Source: Paraphaeosphaeria minitans (taxonomy: Eukaryota > Ascomycota > Dothideomycetes > Pleosporales > Didymosphaeriaceae). From it: 64,000 bases of DNA. Below, piece by piece: positions 45,186 to 56,565 of the stretch. Location: positions 62,001-126,000 of the forward strand of contig WJXW01000015.1 of NCBI GenBank assembly GCA_015832175.1, read 5' to 3'. Within the stretch, counting starts at the first letter, position 1, and each line of letters starts with the position of its first letter. The position numbers were made by a program, and so were the translations under genes. Below the pieces are notes generated by a model that was not told where the DNA came from, did no database searches, and worked only from the letters and a program-made list of their open reading frames with translations.

Positions 45186-46612
45186 TTGGGCCTCGGGCCA
45201 CACGGCTCAATACCCACATATGCCTGCCAGCAACGCCGGGCATCGCCACGACGCACGGAATCTCAGGAGAAGGAGTTCAAGCTCAACAGGCTGCCTTGCG
45301 AGCCTCTGTTTCATTTACATGGACAGAAGGCAATGCAGGAACACAAATGTATATTTACCTCTATGCCACTCGATCTAAAGCAGTCGAACCTACCTCTCCA
45401 GGAGGCTCTTGATATCGGCACCTACCACCTGCCACGCAAAGCCTCCTCCGTACCAGTGTCTATTCAACCAGGGTGATCTGACAACCAATCCTTCAGCCCA
45501 TTCCAGTGTTCCTGCCGATCGTCATCCTTCAACACTGCCTTGCCTGTCAGGAAGTCATACTGCGACTGATCCTACCTATTCAAAATCATCCCACGGTCCT
45601 CCACCGGGAACTAGGACCCGAGGTATATCCTTCAATCCAATCTGGCTCTGAAATCTACTCTAATCTTCCTATGATAGCACCGTCGTGTTCATTATGGAGC
45701 CTGCACTGGACTATATGGGGCAATATTGGCCCCTTCCAAACAGGGAATCGACTGGTCAGCATATACCCCACCTTAAACCATTCAATGATCTGAAATGAAT
45801 AGGCTATCCATTGGGAACATGTCTTATGCCAATATTGAATCATTTTCATTAGCCTCCGGTGCCGGAAACCACACAGCCAGGTCCAACATGCTTGGCCAAC
45901 AACAATTGAGAAGGCCAACGGAGTCTCGCGCAATGCCACCTTACCAACCATCACTGCCACGAGCGCCCTCCCCAAGATCAATGGAACTTACCCGCACAAG
46001 CCAGTCGTCAATAGTTTACCATGCCAACTCTTGTAGGCCATCACCAATCCCCAGCTCAGGTCTCCAGGGATACGCATACCTTGCGGTACATTCACCTCTT
46101 CCTGGTACATCTTTAGGGATCAACATTCCAAGTCATCCACCGTAGGCCAAAGATTTCGAGCAGATTGAGGTACAAGCTAACAACCCGACAGGCCTCCGCT
46201 TTACCCATCAAACAGCTACGGTAATAATGGATGTACTACTCTTCCGACCGCATCATACCCATCTATCACTTCGCCAGCACCTTACCCTTCTTACGGGTAT
46301 TCGACTTGTTTCGTACGCCACAGCGTTGGGCCTGCTCCTGGCTCCACCACTCCAAGCCGGAGTCAAACAAGTGGACCTATGCCACGAATCCTGAACACGA
46401 AGGCAAAGCCCCAATGCTGGGACCACAGTTGCAATGGCCGTCAGTTTTCAACTTTCAGCAACCTGCTTCGACACCAGCGTGAGAAGTCTGGCATGGCTGC
46501 GAAGAGTTATTGTCCGCGCTGCGGCGCCGGATTCACGCGTCCGACCGCTAGGACCAACCACATGGCTCACGAGAAGTGCATCGCACCTCAGATCTTGATC
46601 GGTAGGCGGTGA
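45186..46612 (+). pseudogene. C2H2 zinc-finger protein, frameshifted
   Basis: The C-terminus (46150-46611) reads a Pro/Ser/Tyr-rich stretch (SYPSITSPAPYPSYGYS) followed by KPQCWDHSCNGRQFSTFSNL, LRHQREKSG and SYCPRCGAGFTRPTARTNHM, a two-finger C2H2 module typical of a fungal transcription factor family. Upstream low-complexity pieces are found in changing frames: 45186-45476 (YHLPRKASSVPVSIQPG), 45506-45793, 45795-46143 (MNRLSIGNMSYAN, RPTESRAMPPYQ). At least three frame changes and in-frame stops occur (for example at 46141-46143), so no single product can be read. DNA-binding and nuclear location are family knowledge. Confidence 0.65.
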
Positions 46613-47995
46613 CCGGTCCGGCTAAACTACTCGTTGTTTGGTGCGTTCGGGACGAAGAGGCTTCAAAAGTGAACTGTGTGATACTAGAGACCAGTATATA
46701 TTGGCACCCCCTTTCAGCAAGTGTTAGCCGCGTACAGCATCCTTACCTTCAATTCACATCTGTGCTATATCAGAATCATTCTCGCCTGACATGCTGCAAG
46801 TATGGGCCCGGGGGTAGGGGGTTATTCAACGTTTTTAAATGCACTGCAGCAAAGGAGAACGAGCTTGACCACCGACAAAACAAAGAGCGACGATTGCCTC
46901 AGGAATCTAGATTGCAAGTGAAAAAGTGGGTTGGACAGGCGTAAAACTTTGACGCTATCGAAACATCAGGAAATTTAATCCTAACAGTGGTACCGAGCTC
47001 TTGGGCACTGGCAACTCTTCTTGATAAGTGAAATGTAGCCTACCGTAGATATCGATTCGATTTGACTCATCAATTCCTCTTTCTGTATCTCGGACGGCCG
47101 AGTTGGCAGCCAGCTTGCTCCTCGCTATATGGTTAGCATATTTATGCGTCTAGATGATTAGGGAACTTGACTGCCGGGAATACAGTGGTGGGAATATATG
47201 CAAGGTACCACGTACAGATAGAAGGCTAGCTCTATCTTCCAAAAGAAGCCGGCGGTCGTACTTGCTTTCCGGTATGTCAAAAAGGGCCCGTTTTGTTGTA
47301 GTCGATTATTTCTGGACTCACTCGGATCTAGTTCTACACACAACACGTGATCGCTCTTTTCAAGCAGACTGGATTCGGCAAGGAAATGGTCCCCGGATCC
47401 TCAGAATGTAGACTAGCTGATTTAAGAGCAGCGGTCTGCGTCCGTTCTTGGCTGGAGACCCTACAACGGCTCCAAACCGCGGATCTGGGTTGGGTAGATG
47501 CGCCTCCAACTACTGTCGGACCTACAGCATTGACTCGCACCAGTCATGGCGCCTGCTCATATTTCGAAGAACAGTCGACAGACCATCAATCGCTCTCTCT
47601 TATCGTAAATATAGTTAGACTTCGGACTTTTTTTTGCCCTACATCATTCAGGCGGTCCGATGGCCGCACACAGCTAAATACAACACGGCGCAAGTAGATC
47701 AACAGACATTAGTGATCAGGTCAGCAAATCGAAGCCAAATCAAGTGTAAAGTTATAAAGACGTGAATTGAATTGTAACACAAAGTTAAGATCTATTTTGC
47801 GCTATGTTGTAACAGGCAGGGAACATGTTCCACTCTAATCTGACGAAACCGATTTGACCTGGCTGGCGTGACAATGAGCTGCAATAAGCGAATAGCCTTC
47901 GAGTTCGTCAGTAGACCTTTTAAACTAGGGCCATTTTGCATACCTATCTATCGTTCAAGGAATTCTCGATTGAAGACAGAGTGATAATTTCGTTA
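46613..47995. other. no recognised gene
   Basis: AT-rich stretches and short frames only. Confidence 0.4.
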
Positions 47996-49036
47996 TCATC
48001 GAAGAGATCTAGTCTTAGTGCTTCCTCCGTCTTCAATCCTTCGCTCAGCTCGCTTCGCTGCTTGCAGGTCGCCGTGGGACGACATACTCAGCGTCAAGGC
48101 TGAGCGAATCGCGCTTGTCACATCCAACTGGATTCTCCACGGAAATTCCTGTATCTGGCACGGGATAGCTTCTGCCAAGACGCCATCCTGAGCAGGCATT
48201 ACGTATATCAGCATCGTTTCGTCAGTATCTCGGGGCTGTGTGCGCGTCTTCTCCACCGCTCTGTTGTCTGCCTCATTTTTTTTGGTGACTTTTGTCGGCT
48301 ATTGGACATTCCTGGAGGCAGTGGATAGGCAGTCATGCCGGATTCGGAAGAACAGTCCACTGCCACTTGTTTCTCGATCTCCGCAGAGAATTCCAACCAA
48401 ATCCTAGCGGTTGAAAAACCCCCATCGCTGGAATCGTCTATGCCTGCGATGTTGCTGTTATCAGTCTCACTTGATGAGGACTCCTTATTTGTACAGCACG
48501 AATAGAACGTGTGCACTTCACCCCCATGCTTCTTCGGGGGTTGCTCCGGCATGGTCTGCAATTGTAGTTGTGTCTGAAGGAGAAGGTCAGAACAGATGGA
48601 TCGATGTCATAGGAAACTTACGCGAGTATACAACCACCAGGTGAAGCGGGTTATACAGATACAAAGAACAAGGCGGGATGAATGTGACCGTGCCTCTTTA
48701 GATGCGAGTCAGTGAAAGTGAAGGCTTCAGATGGATGGCTAACATTTCGGCAAACACTTGCAGTCTTATACCTTTCGCCACCACCCACCCCACAGCACTG
48801 CCATCGACGAGTGTTTCGTCGGCATGCGCTGTTGACCCGCTAGTGATCCCTGGGCCTGCTAGACACTGCGCATAGTCATCGAGTCCGCAAAAGGAGTCTG
48901 TCGACACTGCCTTAACGTCGTCTGGGAGTGGCAGTAGTGCCCCATCGAGTATCGTTGCTTCCCGTCTGATGAGGCCTTTGTGACAATTGGGTTGGTCAAC
49001 TCTATCATCCTCCCATGGCTTCTGTTCCAAACTCAC
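47996..49036 (-). pseudogene. unknown acidic protein gene, possible homopolymer frameshift
   Basis: Minus strand. 49036-48698 is open (LEQKPWEDDRVDQPNCHKGL...). A canonical 48-nt intron (GTAAGT, TTCTGACC, TTCAG) lies just before the frame starting near 48571, joining TRFTWWLYTR to TQLQLQTMPEQPPKKHGGEV. That frame is acidic and Ser-rich (SSSSETDNSNIAGIDDSSDG). At an A8 run (plus strand T8 near 48276-48283) the plausible coding continues one frame over as NEADNRAVEKTRTQPRDTDE down to RIEDGGSTKTRSLR (stop at 47996). A single missing A would explain it. No family is recognised. Confidence 0.4.
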
Positions 49037-49939
49037 AGGCCGCCCACTGCAATTTCGTCAATGGAGCTATCTCAGTCGTACGTCTTGTCGTTCTCAACAA
49101 ACTGTAGACACACCTCACAACTTCTCGTGAGCACTAGAGTCTTCGAGACTAGCCATAGGCTTGCAGAGGAATAGCACTACTGGGGTGGCGAGACTAATCG
49201 TCCCGCCGACTGTTTGTACTGTTTCTGTGACGCTATGTCATGAGTTGCAGCTGCAGATCAATCCCAATCGCTGGATGCAAAGCAGAGTGCCTCAGCAAAG
49301 CGTTCTCAGCTGCTGCTTGAGGTCTGGCGAGATGATGTGCCAATACTGTCCGATTTGCGTGGATGTAGTGATACAGGGAAAGTGAATTTCGAGCGTATAG
49401 TTTGATTCTCCGGATGACAAAGTATGAATCGGGATGACGGCGACTTCTCGCTTCATTTGCGTCGAACGCCTCTTCTCTGTCACATGCAAACTGGGGAATT
49501 GGCGCAGGGCTTAACGTATGGTATATTCACGAGTCGGGCAGACATGTTTCGCAGCCGAAAGACGCCCATATCCTCGTGATCCGTGCTCATGAAAACACGA
49601 AAGCGGCCTTTACGTGGGTGGAACATGCACCAAAAATGAGAAGACATATCAATTCAATGTCGGGAAAGATTCAGAAAATGGTTGGACCTCGAAGTTCTGT
49701 TCGAACCATGGTTTTGTCGATGAAGTCGTGTAAGAACTGCCTCACACACACCGCATCTTTGGATTCGAGCCCTATCGTATGTAATGCCAGATTACCTTAG
49801 ACTGGTAGGCAGCGATGAACGTGCGGCGCTTGGCAATTGCCAGGATGCGATGCAGTGGGAAGCCAGAAACTCATTTTCCCGGTCTTTAAATACTGCCTAA
49901 TAGAAGCTCTCTCGCCCTTTCCCGTCCGAGGCACAGAAG
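49037..49939. other. no recognised gene
   Basis: No convincing coding frame. Confidence 0.4.
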
Positions 49940-50248
49940 ATGTCGCGCGCACTCAGCCATTTCCCTCCCAAGGATGTTCGAAAGTCGGCTTCGTCCATAC
50001 CCACCATAACCAATCTTCGCGATACACTTAATTATGGTGATCAAAGCATTCCCCGCCACTCAAGTTTTGTCATGAAGCTTCGGCAATTCCGACAAGAACA
50101 TTGCTTACACGACCCTTCCTTTAGTGTTTGGAAATCACCTGAAAGTGAACAGAAACTAGCACATCTCGCTACATCTTTTTTGGACGGGCACAAGAATGGA
50201 GAGATATACTGGCCGGATGACCCGCAGCAGCCAACTACAACTCACTAA
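49940..50248 (+). CDS. 102-aa orphan ORF
   Basis: ATG 49940 to TAA 50248. Reads MSRALSHFPPKDVRKSASS and later KLRQFRQEHCLHDPSFSVWK and FLDGHKNGEIYWPDDPQQP. No TM, signal peptide or known family. Natural composition but short; it may be a first exon of, or unrelated to, the ORF at 50423. Confidence 0.3.
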   Translation: MSRALSHFPPKDVRKSASSIPTITNLRDTLNYGDQSIPRHSSFVMKLRQFRQEHCLHDPSFSVWKSPESEQKLAHLATSFLDGHKNGEIYWPDDPQQPTTTH

Positions 50249-50422
50249 AATACTCAACGCATCAATCGCTGTAAGAATTTTCATCGTCTATAGATATCCA
50301 CACCAATATAACACGTCTAGTATCCATGAAATCGTGAAGCAACTCATTTTTAAAGAGAATCTCCAACAATCACGAAATAAGAAATAAAGAGCGCAAGGCG
50401 AACCAAAATAGTCACCTTGAAA

Positions 50423-50953
50423 ATGGATTCCGCGATCCTTCGGAGTCTCAGTAGTCCCTCCATTTTACGAGGATCAGGGACGGGATCGACGATGGGTCGC
50501 AACGGCGAACCCAGACCTGGGCATCAAAGCCGGAAGAAGGGCGTGGCCTGCTCAAGGAGTTTCAGTGCGGGTATCAGCTTCAATTACAGGGTGGTCCTCT
50601 GCCGTACAACCGTATATAAGTCCAAGCGCTGGCATCCAAAAGGTCTCTTCTTAGAGAAATCTCTAAGCGAACTAATCAACGAGTTGCTTTTTGGGCATAA
50701 GGAAGGAATCAGAACATTAAAGATTCAACTCAACTGCCCCGGTTTCGATGTAGAGGAAGCTATAGGGCGTGGGCAGGAAGATAGCTATAACAGCACCAAG
50801 AAGGAATTTATGCGGGTAGTTAAGGAATGCCGCAAGAAGCACATCAAAGCAAACTCAGGTGGTATATTAGCGATGGATTTCACGATAGAAACTGTAAGGG
50901 GAGGCGATTGTGAACAAATGGGGAGAGATGACAATAGTGTATTATTGTTCTAA
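50423..50953 (+). CDS. 176-aa basic orphan protein
   Basis: Intact frame from ATG 50423 (MDSAILRSLSSPSILRGSG). A basic, Arg/Lys-rich N-terminal third (RPGHQSRKKGVACSRSFSAG) precedes a more structured part: FNYRVVLCRTTVYKSKRWHP, FLEKSLSELINELLFGHKEG, KIQLNCPGFDVEEAIG, and MRVVKECRKKHIKANSGGIL. No TM or signal peptide is visible. I do not recognise the family. The N-terminus could act as a mitochondrial or nuclear targeting region, which is inference. No introns or lesions are seen. Confidence 0.5.
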   Translation: MDSAILRSLSSPSILRGSGTGSTMGRNGEPRPGHQSRKKGVACSRSFSAGISFNYRVVLCRTTVYKSKRWHPKGLFLEKSLSELINELLFGHKEGIRTLKIQLNCPGFDVEEAIGRGQEDSYNSTKKEFMRVVKECRKKHIKANSGGILAMDFTIETVRGGDCEQMGRDDNSVLLF

Positions 50954-51066
50954 TGAAAGTTCTAAGAACAGAACGATCACGTCGAAGCCTTCTGGAGGTT
51001 AAGTCCAATCGCGCTTTCAGCCCCCTCCCTCACGTTGTGCTTGTGCGGACGCGCCCTTAGGAATCT

Positions 51067-51988
51067 GTGTCGGACATGATGACTGCTTGCCCCCAGGGGC
51101 AAGCCACGGGGGAAATTAGCTTTGAGATCATCAACATGTCACATGACGCCTATTCGTCATGTGCCCTAGCGCTGACTCTGCATAACTTCGGCTGGATCGG
51201 AGCTTCAGCAGCGGATTTTGAGTCTATTTACAATTGTTGTTTAGCACGTTTCGCCGATGCTGAGACCAATAGAGGAAATCTGACTGGTCCAGACGGCTCT
51301 GACAACGATAACCGCAATGACAGTGACGGCACTAGCGATAATGAGAGCAGGAATGAATATGATGTTGCCGTGGAGGAGACACGATGCTGAAGCAGATAGC
51401 CATAATATCATTGAATCGCCCCGCATCGACTTTAACGGGCAGACGACTCCGATCTTCAGTCCTGTTAGCTCTACGACGCTACCGCTGCCTCGCCGAAGTA
51501 ACATGAAGAACCGACCTCTACAATATCATACATCCAATTTTCTACTCGGTCTTTTCGCGATCTGCCTCGCAGGCTATGTGCTCCTTCATACTGCAACTAC
51601 CATTGTCGACGAGTTGGAGCTTTTGGATGTGCTGTTTGGAGTTGTAATTCTTGCAATCGCCATGACACTACCTGAGGAATATATCGCTGTGATGAGCGGG
51701 CACCGAGTATACGCCGGGACTCTTGTTGCTAATACAGCTGGTAGCAGTATCTTCCTGCTCACGCTTTGCTCAGGGGTTGTCGTGCTTGACACGAAGGGAA
51801 GCTTTCAACACGGTAATGTTAATGTTCTTGAGCTGGGAGTGCTGTGGGGTTCCGCGGCTGTGTTTACTGCGACAGCCTGGTTTGGGGGAAGGTTCTGTCG
51901 GTGGTCAGGAGGTACGATGATGGTGGCCTATATTGTATCTATAGTGCTAGAATTCGTAGTGGTTAAACTTGCGGGATGTAGAAACTAA
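51067..51988 (+). pseudogene. sodium/calcium exchanger family (NCX) C-terminal half
   Basis: 51317-51988 (223 codons) carries the second half of a cation/Ca exchanger: GLFAICLAGYVLLHTATTIV, LDVLFGVVILAIAMTLPEEY, VANTAGSSIFLLTLCSGVVV, VLELGVLWGSAAVFTATAWF, VAYIVSIVLEFVVVKLAG. The alpha-2 repeat signature (LPEE..AVMSG...NT.GS.IF) is visible, with Ser where relatives have Asn in GSNIF. The first TM half and alpha-1 repeat, needed for transport, are absent. 51067-51390, overlapping in another frame, holds an acidic stretch (GSDNDNRNDSDGTSDNESRN) that could be part of the cytosolic loop, offset by a frameshift near 51385. Probably a truncated copy. Confidence 0.65.
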
Positions 51989-52975
51989 TGGATAAGTGCA
52001 GTAGATACTGTAGTGGAGTCATGAACCGACTCGACAGTGTTACTCGGCATGGATGTTACGCTTGCGTGGGCGACTTATTGTAAGCGTGAGGACTGTTTCT
52101 CGACGTTTATTGTCGTATATTGCAGCCATGCGTGGCGTGACCATAGTATGCTGAACCATGACACTGTCGATGAATTCCGCTCGATCTTTCGTCGTTGTGG
52201 GGATATTTCCAACTGCTCGAGCTCCGTCGTCGCATAGACGCATTGCACACGGGGTACGCTCTCCGCCACCGTATCCTAGAACCTCGAGACTGGAACAGCG
52301 CATCGCTGTGGCAGTACCTGGCTTTACTCTTCTCTTCCCAAGTCGAATGTAAAAAGACGACACCTCCAAGCCTTGAGTAGGGACGCTGTTCCACGTGCGA
52401 TTGATGTGAGTTATGTTGTTCGGATCACGTCCATTCTGCCTGAGGCGCCCGCGGTCGGAAACAAAAAGACGGCATGCCTTCGATTTTACGGTGGGTCAGA
52501 GTGTGTTTGCTCTGAGCGTCAATCTAAGGCTCTCAGTACCGCCTGCTGCAAGCTTGGTTATGGATGGGATGGGATAGGCAGGCAAGAGGCACGGGAAGAA
52601 TGACCTGGCCCTTGCTGGAAACAAAGCATCGCGCACATACAGGAACCACAACGATGCTGATCACGGGAAGCAATTCAAGCGAGTAGCGGGCAGTGGATGT
52701 GAGCAGCAAGTAGCGAATGGAGAATTGTTGATGATGGTGGACATTCGACTTGTGGAATTCGGTGGGGCAGCCCCAAGCTCGATCGGACGCCAAGCCAAGC
52801 CAAGCGGGCATCCTGTGTTGCGTCTCAGCCGTTGTTGCCTCATTAACGATGTACTCGCACAAACGCCTCGCATAGCAGTGCCAATCGACCGCCGCGAATA
52901 TCGCGTAGCAACGGCGCAGGGGGCAGACCAGTGCCGACACGACCTGAAGCTAGATACGTTCATCCTTCTCGAGGG
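51989..52975. other. no recognised gene
   Basis: Short frames on both strands without family signal. A CCAAG triplicate sits near 52792-52806. Confidence 0.4.
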
Positions 52976-54515
52976 ATGCCGCTCGACTCGAATCACAATC
53001 TTCATACCTGGATGAAGTACTACGAACATCATCCGGAGACGATGCCGACCGAACCAGACAAGCATGATCTGCTAGGATTTCCACGTGTGGAGGCGGAGCA
53101 TCCCAAGCGGTACATCCGCAGGCTCTGGCTCGTCGCCGAGGACGATCGCATACCATTTCCCAAATTTTTGGACGAAGGCGTTCGCGAGCTTGCAGTTCTT
53201 GTAAACAAGGTTGTCAACACGGTAGTAAAGGACGAGGACAAGCGCCATGAGGAGCTGTCTGGTGACTCTTTCCTCGAAAAGGACGCTGCACGTATACTGG
53301 ACGACAAAGGTTTTGGATGGCGCATATGGGGTCAACATCCCGAGGCTGAGGCACGGCTGAAGAGCAATCTACCAGGCACGCGTCCACGGTGGGGTATTAA
53401 AATGGACTCCGGGTATGAGAAGAATGATGAAGACAAGTAAGTCATGATGGCCCACACATGTCTACAAACCAAAAAAACTCATCTTTACTTACAGTATTCG
53501 ACTGAATCTACGATACTGGATGGCTGCTCGCATACAAGCCAAGACGAACACCGCTTCCAAAGAGAGAAAACGCAGGCCGTCAAAGACGATGAAGCACATC
53601 GAACAGGTTTCACTACAACTCGCGCCACGGTTATGCCAGTTGCGACCTGAGCAAGAGGACTCTCCAGAACTGTCCGCATTTGGATCTGCGCTGTCCCCTC
53701 AATTCCATAATTGCCTTTCCAAGGAAACGATGGGTAGCACCCAATCCAGCAAGCGAGCATGTTCAGATGACTCGGACAGCTCCTTCTCTTTCGGGCCCTT
53801 TTTGCCTTCAGATCCAGAACCGGACCACCCTCGATCGAAGAGTCATCGGTCTAAACGCCTAAGGAGTTATATCTCGATATGTGAATCGCAGAATAGGTCC
53901 CCTCAAATAGACTCCGAAGCAACGTTCACCGCGGGTGCCAGTTTGCTGAGTGATATCTCCACCAACATTACGATACCAGATGTGCGTAAAGTCGACAACA
54001 ATGCCATTAACACTGGCGGCTTATCTTCGGTCGATCAAATCAAGCAGAAGCTGGGGCTTGACCTTGCCCGTTTCCTCAACCATGAGCTAGATTTTGCTGG
54101 CATACTACGTGAGGTAATACCTCCCACACGGCGGCTCTACGGAATCAGTCCCTACCGCAAGCCATACAGTGACTTCGAGTTTGAATTTAAGAATTTCAAC
54201 CGAGCATTGGAGTATTGGGAGAGTCTTATCACCAGGCTCACGGCCTCCGCTGGCGCCACACACTCACCATTTGACGACCCTCTCCAAAAGTTAGCGGCTC
54301 AGGGGAGTTTTGAGAATCGTGTGGCCATGCTTCACAATTGCGGTCCTAGATCGCAGATAGACTTCCCTCTTGAACGATTGACCATTTTCCTTGCCCTGTT
54401 TTTCGAAGGCCTGTTGGGCGACACTTACATGCCTTTACCATTTGACGAGTTGGTGGTTCGATTGAGAGCTGCCAACCAATCGTTATATGATGCTGTCGCT
54501 GTGGTCGGCGATTGA
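52976..54515 (+). CDS. 493-aa orphan protein, two exons
   Basis: Exon 1 52976-53436 (first in-frame ATG, MPLDSNHNLHTWMKYYEHHP) and exon 2 53495-54515, joined by a clean 58-nt intron (GTAAGT...TTTACTTACAG). The joined frame is 1482 nt without a stop. Without splicing each part would look like a separate ORF. N-terminal part: HDLLGFPRVEAEHPKRYIRR, LWLVAEDDRIPFPKFLDEGV, GFGWRIWGQHPEAEARL. Middle: basic, nuclear-localisation-like KERKRRPSK and RSKSHRSKRLRSY with a Ser-rich acidic region. C-terminal: a helical, aromatic-rich part (KPYSDFEFEFKNFNRALEYW, ERLTIFLALFFEGLLGD). Family not recognised. No lesions. Confidence 0.6.
53437..53494 (+). other. spliceosomal intron of the 493-aa gene
   Basis: 58 nt, GTAAGT at the 5' end and CTTACAG at the 3' end; splicing yields EKNDEDNIRLNLRYWMAAR across the junction in one frame. 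Confidence 0.7.
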
Positions 54516-54924
54516 AGCAGTGTGGACAGGAATGTACGCACATTGGTCGCTTGTATGGCGTGCTACGTCTAATTTAGGCACTGGAGACAAGGCGCTTAAA
54601 GGTCCCAATTACGGTTTTCGGACACCACTCCTGCATCGCAGAGATCACAATTAAAGTATTGAAGACACCGAATCTGGAATTCTTACTGCCAAATTTCGCA
54701 TGCTAGGTTTTGATTCTGCAATTTCTCTTTCGAAAGTCTGGTCCGGTCTTTGCAAACCAGAGGTTATGGTGTGATTCGTTGAACAGCTTGGCGGCTGCTC
54801 ATTCAGGCGCCCTAGCCACAACCCGCTGTAGCAGGGACAGGCCAGCAAAGCGACGAGTAAGCATGAGCTGTCTATCGAACGCAGCGACATTCATCTGATT
54901 GCGACGGCGACACGAAGCAAAGAT
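54516..54924. other. spacer, no gene recognised
   Basis: This would be expected to hold the rest of the dynamin gene, but no GTPase motif (GxxxxGKS, DxPG, TKxD) is visible in any frame. Confidence 0.5.
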
Positions 54925-56144
54925 ATGCTAGAACGAGGGCACAAGTATGAGATCACGGATTCTACAGAGCAGACGAATGATGAAGTGACCGTCATTGGCA
55001 ACTGCGAGTATATGGATCACATAGAGCTTGTGATGCGTCGAACCCGTAGTCGTGAATTACCCGGCACTTACAACTTAATGGTCATCGCTGATTTGTTTGT
55101 CGAACAATCTCAGCCTTGGCTAAGCATCGTCAAGCAGTACTCAGACGATATCGCACAAGCTGTCGAGAGCTACTTGCATCTTTTAGTTGCCCACGTCGAG
55201 CACCAAACGACGTGCGAGCGATTTTTCGAGGTTCTGTTCAAGCCGGCCTTTGTATCAGCTGACAGCCTCGAGATGAAACTGACAGAGCTTTTGGTAGAAC
55301 ATGGAGAGATTCACCCTGTCACTTACAACCATCACTTCATTGAGTCCGTCGATGAGCCTGGTGCCGCTCAATTAGAGACCGAGTTTACTTCGATCATCAA
55401 AGACTTTTTTGGTATCACCAGTCTCCATTCAAGCTGCTATCGCGAGAAATCGGACTTTCGCCCTCTCCTATCTACTCTCCTGGAACGCACAAAGCCCATC
55501 ATAGCTCGACCGGCGTGCTCCAAAGCTTTGGATTGCATGAAGGTGTATTACAAGGTCAGTTCACCCACACATTGACCAGCCGGGATGCTTCCTGAGTAAA
55601 CGCGCAGCTTGCTTCCGAACGGTTTGTCGATGTAGCATCTGTAGAGGCCGTGGAAGCTACTCTAGTTGTCAAACTTCACGAGATCCTGCGGCCTCTCAAT
55701 GTAGCCCTGATGTCCGCAGACGAAGTGGCGATGATTGCCGGAGAGTCGGAAGAAAGCCGACACTACCGCAAGGAACTAAACACTCAGAATCAAGTCTTGA
55801 CAGAGGGTATGAAGACTTGCGCACATGACGGTAATAGAGGCATGAAGGGACAGCCATCGCCTCATCCTCACTCAATACGGACACATCATACGCCACCTGA
55901 GGAGGAACAACCATTGATGACCGGAAGCACTTCAAGAACTGCGATTCCTGCCTTCCCTACTACAGCCTCGGCATCTCCTTCAGCGAAAACGGCGAGCTCC
56001 GGAGAGGAAGTCATATTTGTAGAGCCTTACGAATTCGACAAGGAGACCAGTATATCGCAAGAGGATATACCCATAGCTTCTGGTGGATCACGGAAGAAGA
56101 AAGCTAAGGAAGTGAAGAGAAGAGTCCAGCGTTATGAAGAATGA
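54925..56144 (+). pseudogene. dynamin-family stalk/GED fragment without GTPase domain
   Basis: Exons 54925-55554 and 55608-56144 with a 53-nt intron (GTCAGT...CGCGCAG), phase 0. The product of about 388 aa starts in the stalk: RTRSRELPGTYNLMVIADLF, QPWLSIVKQYSDDIAQAVES, GEIHPVTYNHHFIESV, then the GTPase effector domain CMKVYYKLASERFVDVASVE and MSADEVAMIAGESEESRHYR, and a basic tail ending SRKKKAKEVKRRVQRYEE. Fungal dynamin-like (Mx/Vps1-type) proteins have an N-terminal GTPase domain of about 300 residues; it is missing here. Membrane remodelling requires that domain, so the fragment is probably non-functional or a dominant-negative-type product. The open frame and intact intron are notable. 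Confidence 0.7.
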
Positions 56145-56565
56145 AAATGATTTGGCAGCGGGTATCAGGTTCGCCCAGAGCCCACTGGTGCCTTCACGCG
56201 TACTATCAGACTTTCTGTACTTAAGGTCGGGATTGATAGCGCTCTTGTACTGTATGCAGATACATCGATGACTTGTTGATCAGTTTATCGCATGTGTGGA
56301 TGTTTAAAGTCACCATGCAGAACCAGTTCACAATTTCGACAGAGCCTATGTGCAACCACGTTACGTTGCTTTTGACAGTCTGAGGTCAACTCTCATCGAG
56401 ACTGCCGAAACGCAATACGGGAAACATTCAAGCGCGAGCTCGCCCTCCAGTACAGGTTCTATCCCGCCCGACTGACCTCGCCTCGACCCACAAAAACGTT
56501 TGCTCAGCCGGTTCTACGAGCCTCTTGTCCTTCTTTATACGCTAGGGCGTACGAGAGGAGAATTT
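56145..56565. other. intergenic
   Basis: No coding similarity. Upstream flank of the next remnant. Confidence 0.4.
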
